Below the pieces are notes generated by a model. The model was not told where the DNA came from, did not search any database, and was given only the letters and a program-made list of their open reading frames with translations. From positions 1-64,000 of the forward strand of contig NZ_LSIC01000178.1 in NCBI RefSeq assembly GCF_001556045.1: a stretch of DNA of 64,000 nucleotides, given 5' to 3'. This DNA comes from Bradyrhizobium sp. CCH5-F6 (GTDB lineage: Bacteria; Pseudomonadota; Alphaproteobacteria; Rhizobiales; Xanthobacteraceae). Positions 18,546-26,248 of this stretch are shown here, one piece after another. Every line of letters begins with the position of its first letter. The stretch's first letter is position 1. The position numbers and the translations under genes are program-made.

Positions 18546-19731
18546 AACGGTAGACAACTCACGCTTCAAGCCGGAGACGATCGTCGACGCCGTGCGGCGA
18601 GCAGTGGGAACGCCGAACGGCATCCTCGGCCTGCATGAACCCGTGTTCGCCGGAAACGAGATCGCCTACCTCGAGGAGTGCATCAAGAGCACCTTCGTCT
18701 CCTCGGTCGGCCCCTTCGTCGATCGGTTTGAGCGCATGCTGGAGGAGATCACCGGCGCCAAGCGCGCCGTCGCCGTCGTCAATGGCACGGCCGCATTGCA
18801 TACCTGCTTCCGCCTCGCCGGTGTCGAGCCCGGCGACGAGGTCGTCTCGCCGGCGCTGACCTTCATCGCGACCACGAACGCGATCGCATATTGCGGCGCA
18901 ACGCCGCACTTCGTCGACAGCTCGCTCGAAACGCTCGGCATGGACGCTCGCGCACTCGCGGTGCGCCTCGATGCGGTCGCGCAGAAAACTGCGACCGGCA
19001 CCATCAATCGCGAGACTGGCCGCCGCATCGCGGCGATCGCCCCGATGCACACGTTTGGGCACCCGGTCGAGCTCGACGAGATCGCCGCGATCGCGCAAGG
19101 CTGGGGTATTGCGCTTGTCGAGGATGCCGCGGAATCGCTCGGCTCGACCTACAAGGGCCACGCCGTCGGATCGCAGGCACGACTCGCGGCATTGAGCTTC
19201 AACGGCAACAAGATCGTCACCACCGGTGGCGGCGGCGCTATCCTGACCAATGACGAGGAACTGGGGCGCCGCGCCAAGCACCTCACGACGACGGCAAAAC
19301 TGCCGCACAAATGGGCCTTCATCCACGACGAGATCGGCTTCAACTACCGCCTGCCGAACTTGAACGCGGCGCTCGGTTGCGCGCAGCTCGAGCAGCTCGA
19401 CGGCTTCCTGGCAAGCAAACGGAAGTTGGCAGCAGCCTATCAGCGCGCTTTTGCGGATGTTCCCGGCGTCCACTTCTCGCGCGAGCCCAAGGGCACCACG
19501 AGCAACTACTGGCTGAACGCGATCCTGCTCGACGAGGAGTATGCCGGGCAGCGGGATGACGCGCTCGCGGCGCTCAACGACGCCGGGTTCGGCGCGCGCC
19601 CGGTCTGGACCTTGATGCACAGGCTGCCGATGTTCGCGCAGAGCCCTCGCGGCGATCTCGGCACCGCCGAATCGATCGAGAGCCGCCTGATCAACCTGCC
19701 CTCCAGCGCCAGCATCAGGCCTCCGCGATGA
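18538..19731 (+). CDS. legC: LegC-like PLP aminotransferase
   Basis: This 397-residue DegT/DnrJ-type aminotransferase would add the C4 amino group to the 4-keto sugar made by LegB, using PLP and usually glutamate. It shows NGTAALHTCF near residue 82, the aspartate in LVEDAAESLGS, and the PLP lysine in SFNGNKIVTTGGGG near 223. An N-terminal segment (about 30 residues) ahead of LHEPVFAGNE is typical of LegC proteins. It overlaps legB by 8 bases and legG by 4. Identification rests on family motifs and on gene order. Confidence 0.9.
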   Translation: MSETVDNSRFKPETIVDAVRRAVGTPNGILGLHEPVFAGNEIAYLEECIKSTFVSSVGPFVDRFERMLEEITGAKRAVAVVNGTAALHTCFRLAGVEPGDEVVSPALTFIATTNAIAYCGATPHFVDSSLETLGMDARALAVRLDAVAQKTATGTINRETGRRIAAIAPMHTFGHPVELDEIAAIAQGWGIALVEDAAESLGSTYKGHAVGSQARLAALSFNGNKIVTTGGGGAILTNDEELGRRAKHLTTTAKLPHKWAFIHDEIGFNYRLPNLNAALGCAQLEQLDGFLASKRKLAAAYQRAFADVPGVHFSREPKGTTSNYWLNAILLDEEYAGQRDDALAALNDAGFGARPVWTLMHRLPMFAQSPRGDLGTAESIESRLINLPSSASIRPPR

Positions 19732-20906
19732 GTGGTGGCGGGCGCAAGATCTGTTTCGTCACCGGCAGCCGCGCCGATTTCGGGCTGCTGGTCTGGCCGA
19801 TGCGCGCGATACGCGAGACGCCTGGCCTGACGCTTCAGCTCGTTGCCACCGGCATGCATCTCGCACCTGAGTTCGGCTACACCTTCAACGCCATCCGCGA
19901 CGAGGGGTTCGAAGTCGACGAGCGCGTCGAGACGCTGCTCAGCAGCGACACCGGAGCAGGCGTCGCCAAATCGGTCGGACTCGGCGTGATCGGCTTTGCC
20001 GACGCCTTCACGCGGTTGCAACCAGATCTCGTCGTCGTGCTCGGCGACCGTTTCGAGATGTTCGCGGCTGCGCAGGCCGCGATGTTCATGCGACTGCCGA
20101 TGGCGCATCTGTTCGGTGGCGACGTCACCGAGGGTGCGGTCGACGAATCCACGCGCCACGCCATCAGCAAGATGTCGCATCTGCATTTCACAAGCAATCA
20201 GGGCTCGACGCGGCGGTTGATGCAGCTTGGTGAGCACCCGTCCCGTATCCATACCATCGGCTCGGTCGGCATCGACGCCATCAGGTATCTCGATCTGATG
20301 AACCGCGACGACATAGGCACCGCGATCGGCATGCCGCTCGGCGAACGCAATGCGCTCGTCACGTTCCACCCCGTCACGGTCGAAGCGGGGCGGTCGGTGG
20401 CCGAGCTGGAGGAGTTGTTCGCCGCACTGTCGACGCTCGATCCCGCCTTCCGTCTCGTCTTCACGCTCGCCAATGCCGATGCCGAAGGGCGCGCGCTGAA
20501 CGACCGGACCAAGGCTTTCGCGGCTGGCCGGCCGAACACGATCGCGGTCGCCTCACTCGGGCAGCTTCGATATCTCAGCCTGATGAACCAGGTGGACTTG
20601 GTGATCGGCAACTCCTCGAGCGGCGTACTCGAAGCGCCCTCCTTCGGCGTTCCCACGGTGGATATCGGTGACCGCCAGAAGGGTCGCGAGCGCGCGGCCT
20701 CGGTGTTTCATGCAGCGCCCGAACGGAGCGCAATTGCCGCCGCCATCTCGGCGAGCCTCCAGCGCGGCCGCCAAGCCACCGTCAACCCTTACGGCGACGG
20801 CGAATCCAGCCGGAGGTTTGCCGACATCGTCGCCGGCATCACGGATTTCGGACAGCTGCTGAAAAAGGGCTTCTACGAACTTCCCGCAAGCGGAGCGCGG
20901 CCATGA
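19728..20906 (+). CDS. legG: LegG/NeuC-like hydrolysing UDP/GDP-sugar 2-epimerase
   Basis: This protein of 392 residues is of the hydrolysing NDP-sugar 2-epimerase family, which releases the nucleotide and inverts C2, here giving 2,4-diacetamido-2,4,6-trideoxymannose for the synthase. It has the N-terminal FVTGSRADFGLL, the LGDRFEMFAAA segment near 105, and the nucleotide-binding GNSSSGVLEAPSFGVP with IGDRQKGR near 300. The ATG overlaps the legC stop by 4 bases and its own stop overlaps the legI start. Length is normal for the family. Confidence 0.9.
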   Translation: MSGGGRKICFVTGSRADFGLLVWPMRAIRETPGLTLQLVATGMHLAPEFGYTFNAIRDEGFEVDERVETLLSSDTGAGVAKSVGLGVIGFADAFTRLQPDLVVVLGDRFEMFAAAQAAMFMRLPMAHLFGGDVTEGAVDESTRHAISKMSHLHFTSNQGSTRRLMQLGEHPSRIHTIGSVGIDAIRYLDLMNRDDIGTAIGMPLGERNALVTFHPVTVEAGRSVAELEELFAALSTLDPAFRLVFTLANADAEGRALNDRTKAFAAGRPNTIAVASLGQLRYLSLMNQVDLVIGNSSSGVLEAPSFGVPTVDIGDRQKGRERAASVFHAAPERSAIAAAISASLQRGRQATVNPYGDGESSRRFADIVAGITDFGQLLKKGFYELPASGARP

Positions 20907-21948
20907 CGACGCACACGCTGATCATCGCGGAGGCCGGCGTCAATCACGACGGCAGCCTGGAAAAGGCACTGGCCCTGGTCGATGCGGCGGCAGATGCCGG
21001 TGCCGACATCGTCAAATTCCAGACTTTCAATGCGAAGGCATTGGCGGGCAGCGCTGCGAAGAAGGCGGACTATCAGCAGCGTACCACAGGTGCCGACGAG
21101 AGCCAGCTGGCCATGCTGGAACGTCTCGAGCTGCCGCAAGCCGCGCATCACACGTTGATTGCGCGCGCCAAGGAGTGCGGCATCGAATTCCTGTCTACAC
21201 CGTTCGACGACGCTTCGCTCGCCCTCTTGCTGTCGCTCAAGCTGCCGCGCATCAAGATCGGTTCGGGCGATCTCACCAACGCCCCGCTACTGCATGCAGC
21301 GGCGAGGGCCGGCACCATGCTGATCCTGTCGACCGGCATGGCAACGCTGGGCGAGGTGGAGGAAGCGCTGGGCGTATTGGCGCATGGCTACGCGCAGCGC
21401 ATTGATCCCGCAGGGGTCGCTTCATTCCGCGCGGCTTGGCGCGATCCGGCGGCGCGCGCCGCGCTGGCGCGGCACGTCAGCCTGCTCCATTGTACGACCG
21501 AGTATCCCTGCCCCGTCGCGGATGTGAACCTCAGCGCGATGGCGACGATGCGATCCGCGTTCCAGCTTCCGGTCGGCTATTCCGACCACACCGACGGGTT
21601 CGAAATTTCAGTAGCCGCGGTTGCCCTCGGCGCCACGATCATCGAGCGGCCGGTCCCGACCACGCAGCGTCACTCGAGCCCGACGACTTCAAGCGGATGG
21701 TGAGCGCCATTCGCAACGTCAAGGCTGCGCTCGGCGATGGCGTGAAGACGCCAAAAGAGTCTGAAATCAGGAATGTGCCTGTCGCGCGCAAGAGCATCGT
21801 GGCAGCACGTGCACTGAAAGCCGGCGAGATTATTGGCCCTGCCGACATCACCGCCAAACGGCCGGGCGTCGGCCGGCCGCCGATCGACTATTGGTCCGTG
21901 ATCGGCACGGCGGCGCCGCGGGCGCTCGAACCGGACGATCCGGTTTAA
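20903..21948 (+). pseudogene. legI: legI, legionaminic acid synthase broken by a frameshifting deletion
   Basis: The reading frame from ATG 20903 encodes a normal NeuB/LegI synthase for 249 residues (AEAGVNHDG, KFQTF, IGSGDLTN, STGMATLGEV, GYSDH with H229), then leaves frame after the codons for IIER at 21647-21649 and stops at 21703. The rest continues in another frame from GPDHAASLEP (21652) through the SAF domain to the TAA at 21946-21948. In the intact paralog at 1469 the same two landmarks (the E of IERH and the G of GPDH) are 33 bases apart; here they are 8, which fits a 25-base deletion. The lost stretch should carry HFTLDR, including the second metal histidine (expected at 250). The product is expected to be inactive. 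A read-level error cannot be ruled out. Confidence 0.85.
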
Positions 21949-22556
21949 CGACGAGGTTTTGCAGGAACCCCGCGCAGCACGGACCCGGGCGGCCATGACC
22001 CCGTGACGACAGAGCCCATCGCCACCAGCGTATCGCTGCCAATGGAGACGTGATCGCGGACACGGCTGCCGAGCCCCACAAAGCAATTGTCGCCGATCGC
22101 TGCACCGCCGCCGACCACCGTCCCGGGAGACAGATGCGTGCAGTGCCCGACTCGCACATCGTGCTCGACGACCGCGCCCGAATTGATGATGCAGTGTTGA
22201 CCGATCATGCTTCGTGCATTGACGATCGCACCCGGCATGACGACGCTGCCCGGACCAATCGTCGCCGACGGCGAGACGAACGCGCGCGGATGAATCACCG
22301 ACGCCCAGCGCTTGAGCTGCAGCCGGGCGATCATCTGCCGGCGCGCAGGCCCCGCCTGCATCGTTCCGACCCCGACCACGAAGGCGGCATCCGGATAGCT
22401 CGGCGCAACATCGTCGGTTCCGAGATAGCACGCATCGCCCAGTGTTCCCGGCTGACGATCAAGGAAGCCGACGACGTCGAACTGACCCGACAGGAGGGCG
22501 GCCTCATAGACCATGAAGGCGTGCTCGCCGCCGCCAATGATGATCAGATCGTCCAT
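21945..22556 (-). CDS. PglD/NeuD/LegH-type sugar acetyltransferase
   Basis: This 203-residue protein has an N-terminal nucleotide/sugar-binding Rossmann-like part ([13 protein letters not shown]) and a C-terminal left-handed beta-helix of hexapeptide repeats ending VLRGVPAKP, like PglD, NeuD and LegH. It would acetylate an amino or hydroxyl group from acetyl-CoA. As the only such enzyme in the legionaminic set it is the best candidate for LegH, which N-acetylates the LegC product; O-acetylation of the finished ulosonate (NeuD role) is the alternative. The ATG at 22556 was chosen over a 17-residue longer frame because it gives the family start. It converges on legI, with 4 overlapping bases. 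Confidence 0.75.
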   Translation of the reverse strand: MDDLIIIGGGEHAFMVYEAALLSGQFDVVGFLDRQPGTLGDACYLGTDDVAPSYPDAAFVVGVGTMQAGPARRQMIARLQLKRWASVIHPRAFVSPSATIGPGSVVMPGAIVNARSMIGQHCIINSGAVVEHDVRVGHCTHLSPGTVVGGGAAIGDNCFVGLGSRVRDHVSIGSDTLVAMGSVVTGSWPPGSVLRGVPAKPRR

Positions 22557-22644
22557 CGCGATTCCCCTGCGCAGACCAATCTTAGCGACCGGGCAGCGGC
22601 ACTTCAAACCGCCGGACGCGGCCGGAAAATACGGGGATCAACAA

Positions 22645-22660
22645 GGCCCCGGCCGGGGCC
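22645..22660. repeat. Perfect 16-base GC palindrome
   Basis: The sequence GGCCCCGGCCGGGGCC is its own reverse complement. It lies in the intergenic region between the minus-strand acetyltransferase start (22556) and the plus-strand ptmE-like start. It could be an operator or a strong hairpin in a leader; nothing more can be said from sequence. Confidence 0.45.
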
Positions 22661-22753
22661 CCCGGCGGGGTTGACGCCGCCTCTCGCAGCCGCGATATAG
22701 CAGGTTCAGCCATGGGCCGCCCCCAATATCTGGCGTATACGAGGCAGATTGCC

Positions 22754-23803
22754 ATGAAATCCTGGCGCAAAGCCGTCGTCGGTACCCAGGCGACCGTGGG
22801 CGAGGCTATTGCCGCAATCGAGAGCGGAAGCATCCAGATTGCACTGGTGCTCGACGACCAGAACCGCCTGCTCGGTGTGGTCACTGACGGCGACGTCAGA
22901 CGCGGGCTGCTGCGCGGCATCGCGCTCACCGGACTTGCGACCGACATCATGAACCGGGCGCCGGTCTCGGCCCCTGCGACCCTGCCGCGCGAGGATCGCC
23001 TGCATTTGATGCGGCAGAGGTCGATCAAGCAGCTCCCGCTCGTCGACGAGGGCGGCCATCTCATCGTGGTCGAGACGCTCGATGAGCTGCTCGAACCGCG
23101 TCAATATCCGAACCCCGTGCTGATCATGGCCGGCGGCCTCGGCGAGCGCCTGGGCGCGCTGACGCGCGACGTGCCGAAGCCGATGCTCAATGTCGGCGGC
23201 CGACCATTGCTCGAGACGATCGTCCGCAACGTCGTACAGCAGGGGTTTGGCAACATATTCATCTCGGTCAACTACAAAGCCCAGACGATCAAGGACTACT
23301 TTGCCGATGGCGCCGCCTTCGGCGCCAGCATCCAGTACTTGCACGAGACCGAACGCCTGGGCACCGCCGGTGCGCTGGGGCTCTTTTCGACACCGCCGGA
23401 TTTGCCGATGATCGTCACCAACGGCGACATCCTCACCACGATCAACTACGGAGCCCTTCTCGACTTCCACAACGGAACGCCGGCGGAAGCGACGATGGCC
23501 GTTCGTGAGCACAAGGTGCACGTCCCCTATGGCGTGGTTTCCACGTCGGAGGGCTTTCTCCAGACCATTCGCGAGAAACCGACCGAGAGCTGGTTCGTCA
23601 GTGCCGGCATCTATGTGATCGGCAGGTCCGTCTTCCGCCATGTCGCGCCCGGCCTCAGCATCGATATGCCCACCGTGCTGGAGCGCGTGATCGCCGGCAA
23701 GGGACGCGTCGCGGTCTATCCCATTCGCGAGTACTGGCTCGACATCGGCCGCCTGGAGGATTTCGAGCAGGCGCATGCGGAGTTTCACGAGGTCTTCTCG
23801 TGA
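22754..23803 (+). CDS. ptmE: PtmE-like CBS-nucleotidyltransferase (glucosamine 1-phosphate guanylyltransferase)
   Basis: This 349-residue protein has two CBS motifs at about residues 5-115 (VTDGDVRRGLL) and a sugar nucleotidyltransferase domain from about 120, with MAGGLGERLGA near 124, VPKPMLNVGGRPL, and the metal aspartate in IVTNGDILT. This is the architecture of Campylobacter PtmE, which makes GDP-glucosamine as the committed precursor for GDP-linked legionaminic acid synthesis. ATG 22754 (MKSWRKAVV) fits the family start; the frame is open from 22712. The stop overlaps the next gene by 4 bases. The order synthase, ptmE, ptmF, ptmB, ptmA matches the Campylobacter locus. Confidence 0.85.
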   Translation: MKSWRKAVVGTQATVGEAIAAIESGSIQIALVLDDQNRLLGVVTDGDVRRGLLRGIALTGLATDIMNRAPVSAPATLPREDRLHLMRQRSIKQLPLVDEGGHLIVVETLDELLEPRQYPNPVLIMAGGLGERLGALTRDVPKPMLNVGGRPLLETIVRNVVQQGFGNIFISVNYKAQTIKDYFADGAAFGASIQYLHETERLGTAGALGLFSTPPDLPMIVTNGDILTTINYGALLDFHNGTPAEATMAVREHKVHVPYGVVSTSEGFLQTIREKPTESWFVSAGIYVIGRSVFRHVAPGLSIDMPTVLERVIAGKGRVAVYPIREYWLDIGRLEDFEQAHAEFHEVFS

Positions 23804-24705
23804 CCTCGACCGCCGTCGTGGTTGGCCTCGGCTCGATCGGCACGAGGCATGCACGCGTCCTGCGCGAGCTTGGTCTTCGGGTCGCGACTGTCAGTCGGCG
23901 CGAAGGCGGCGACTACGGATCAATCGCGCATGCCGTCGCGACGGCGCATCCGGACTACGTTGTGATCGCCACCGAGACGGCACGCCATGCGGAAAATCTG
24001 CAAGAGCTCGCGCAGACCGGCTTCGATGGCAAAGTCCTCGTCGAAAAGCCGCTATTCGCTACGCCTGCAGCGCCCCCGAAATATCCGTTTTCCCATGTCA
24101 GCGTCGGATACAATCTGCGTTTTCATCCGGTGATGACGGCTCTTGCCGAAACACTGCGCGGGCGCGAGGTGATCACGGTCGGCGCCTATGTCGGGCAGGA
24201 CATCAGGGACTGGCGGCCGGACCGCGATCACCGCGCGACCGCATCAGCCACGGCTGATGCCGGGGGCGGCGTGCTGCGGGATCTCAGCCACGAACTGGAC
24301 TATCTGTTGTGGCTGTTCGGGCCGTGGCATCGCGTCGCCGCTCTGGGCGGCGCCTCCGGCGCTCGCGACATCGACGTCGACGACCACTTCGATCTGCTGC
24401 TCGACCTGCAGCGGGCACCATCCGTCCACGTCCATATGGACTATCTCGACCGTCAGGGCGTCCGCCGCATTCGCATCAATGTCGACGAGGACACCATCGA
24501 GGCCGATCTCGTCGGCGGCCGTCTCACGATCAACGGCAGGGCAACGGAGATTCCCAGCGAGCGCGACCAGAGCTACCGCGACATGCATGTCGCGGCGATG
24601 CGTGGCACGAGCCCGGCCTGCTCGCTGCCCGAGGCGCTCGGCGTCGTGCACCTGATCGACGCCAGCGAGCGCGCGCTGCGCACCAAGACCTGGGTGTCGC
24701 CGTGA
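23800..24705 (+). CDS. ptmF: Gfo/Idh/MocA-family oxidoreductase, PtmF-like
   Basis: This 301-residue NAD(P)-dependent oxidoreductase has an N-terminal Rossmann motif GLGSIGTRHARVL near residue 9, the EKPLF substrate-site lysine near 87 and GGGVLRDLSHELDYL near 152, as in Gfo/Idh/MocA enzymes. Its position between ptmE and the CMP-synthetase matches ptmF in Campylobacter, where it is thought to work with PtmA in supplying the aminosugar precursor. The GTG start at 23800 overlaps the ptmE stop (GTGA). It also overlaps the next gene by 4 bases. The symbol rests on synteny as much as on sequence. Confidence 0.75.
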   Translation: MTSTAVVVGLGSIGTRHARVLRELGLRVATVSRREGGDYGSIAHAVATAHPDYVVIATETARHAENLQELAQTGFDGKVLVEKPLFATPAAPPKYPFSHVSVGYNLRFHPVMTALAETLRGREVITVGAYVGQDIRDWRPDRDHRATASATADAGGGVLRDLSHELDYLLWLFGPWHRVAALGGASGARDIDVDDHFDLLLDLQRAPSVHVHMDYLDRQGVRRIRINVDEDTIEADLVGGRLTINGRATEIPSERDQSYRDMHVAAMRGTSPACSLPEALGVVHLIDASERALRTKTWVSP

Positions 24706-25403
24706 GCCTCCTCTGCACCATCTGCGCACGAGGCGGCTCGAAGGGAGTTGTCGGCAAGAACGCACGCGATCTCCTGGGCAGGCCCGTGCTCGCGTGGAGC
24801 ATCGCGCAGGCGCGCGAGACCGGCCTGTTCGATGCGATCGCCTTCAGCAGCGATTCGGACGCCCTGCTCGATGCGGCAGTGAAGGCCGGCGCCGACATTG
24901 CAGTCAAGCGCCCGGACGAAATGGCGACCGATACCGCGCCGAAGCTACCGGCGATCCGCCACTGTCTCGAGCAGGCCATGGCACAAACCGGCAAGACGCC
25001 GGATATCTTCGTCGATCTCGACGTCACCTCGCCGCTCAGGCTGGCCTCCGACATCACCGGTGCAGTCGCATTGCTGCGCGAGAGCGGTGCGCGCAATGTC
25101 ATTACCGGTGCACCGGCGCGCCGGTCGCCCTATTTCAACCTCGTCGAGCAGCGCACCGATGGCAGCGTCGGCCTCTCCAAATCCACCAATCCTCCGGTCA
25201 CGCGACGGCAGGATGCGCCGCGCTGCTTCGACATGAACGCGTCGATCTATGTCTGGCGCGTCGCGCCGTTCCTGGAGCAGCCCGCGGTGTTTTATCCGGA
25301 CACGCGCCTGTTCGAAATGCCGGAAGAGCGCTCGATCGACATCGATTCCGATCTCGATTTTGCGTTGGTGGAAATGTTGCTCCGCCAACGACTGCCGGCC
25401 TGA
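24702..25403 (+). CDS. legF: CMP-legionaminic acid synthetase (LegF/PtmB)
   Basis: This 233-residue cytidylyltransferase couples CMP from CTP to a nonulosonic acid. It has CARGGSKGVVGKN near residues 8-20, LDVTSPLR, and a C-terminal DIDSDLDFALVE segment that holds catalytic acidic residues in this family. The GTG start overlaps the upstream stop by 4 bases. It sits between ptmF-like and ptmA genes as in Campylobacter, where the equivalent acts on legionaminic acid. It would complete the CMP-legionaminic route, but its upstream synthase legI is broken in this sequence. Confidence 0.85.
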   Translation: MSLLCTICARGGSKGVVGKNARDLLGRPVLAWSIAQARETGLFDAIAFSSDSDALLDAAVKAGADIAVKRPDEMATDTAPKLPAIRHCLEQAMAQTGKTPDIFVDLDVTSPLRLASDITGAVALLRESGARNVITGAPARRSPYFNLVEQRTDGSVGLSKSTNPPVTRRQDAPRCFDMNASIYVWRVAPFLEQPAVFYPDTRLFEMPEERSIDIDSDLDFALVEMLLRQRLPA

Positions 25404-25416
25404 GGAGGCTCAAACG

Positions 25417-26238
25417 ATGACCACGGGCTTCAAGGCTCTGTTCGATCTGACCGGGCGTACTGCCGTCGTCACCGGCGGGTGCGGCATCCTCGGACGTCGC
25501 TTTGCAGACGGGCTTGCCGAGTTCGGCGCCAATGTCGCGATCGTCGATCTCGATCAGTCCGCGACCGATGCGGCGGCAGCCGACGTCACCTCACGCCATG
25601 CCGGCCGCGCCAAAGGCTACGGTTGCGACATCACCAATCCTGACGCCGTGCGCAACACGGCCGATGCGATCGAATCCGACCTCGGACCGGTCTCGATCCT
25701 GCTCAACAACGCCGCCAGCAAGACCCACGACGTGGACGCCTTCTTTGCACCCGTCGAGACGTTTTCGCAGGACACCTGGCGCGAGATCATGTCGGTCAAT
25801 CTCGACGGCATGTTCACCGTCGCGCAGGTGTTCGGCGGCCGGATGGCCGAGCGCGGCTACGGCGCCATCGTGCAAACGGCCTCGATCTACGGACTAATGG
25901 CGCCCGACCAACGCATCTATGAAGGGTCCGAGTATCTCGGCCGGGCCATCAACACGCCCGCGGTCTACACGGCGTCCAAAGCCGGTGTCATCGGCCTGAC
26001 CAAGCACCTCGCGACCTACTGGGCGGCGAAGGGCGTTCGCGTCAATACGCTCACCCCGGGCGGGGTGGAGAGCGGGCAAAACGAGACGTTCAAGGCACGC
26101 TATGGCGCCCGTATTCCGCTCGGCCGCATGGCTCGCGCGGACGAGATGGTGGGAGCCGTGCTGTTCCTGGTGTCCGATGCCGCGTCCTACGTGACTGGGC
26201 AGAACATCGCCGTCGACGGCGGCCTGAGCGCCTGGTAG
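25417..26238 (+). CDS. ptmA: PtmA-like SDR oxidoreductase
   Basis: This 273-residue SDR starts at ATG 25417 behind a strong GAGGAGG ribosome site (25402-25408). It has the motif VTGGCGILGRRF, ASIYGLMAPDQRIY, the catalytic YTASK, and AVDGGLSAW at its C-terminus. It is the last of the legionaminic genes, in the position of Campylobacter ptmA, whose product is an oxidoreductase thought to act with PtmF. It is a close paralog of the SDR at 6458. The next gene, a flippase, follows after 10 bases and is probably cotranscribed. Confidence 0.8.
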   Translation: MTTGFKALFDLTGRTAVVTGGCGILGRRFADGLAEFGANVAIVDLDQSATDAAAADVTSRHAGRAKGYGCDITNPDAVRNTADAIESDLGPVSILLNNAASKTHDVDAFFAPVETFSQDTWREIMSVNLDGMFTVAQVFGGRMAERGYGAIVQTASIYGLMAPDQRIYEGSEYLGRAINTPAVYTASKAGVIGLTKHLATYWAAKGVRVNTLTPGGVESGQNETFKARYGARIPLGRMARADEMVGAVLFLVSDAASYVTGQNIAVDGGLSAW

Positions 26239-26248
26239 CAAAACACCA

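Noticed and set aside
20903..21703. legI as a complete shorter gene of 266 residues
   Set aside because: The last residues after IIER match nothing, and the missing family sequence resumes in another frame directly after, so it is a frameshifted pseudogene.
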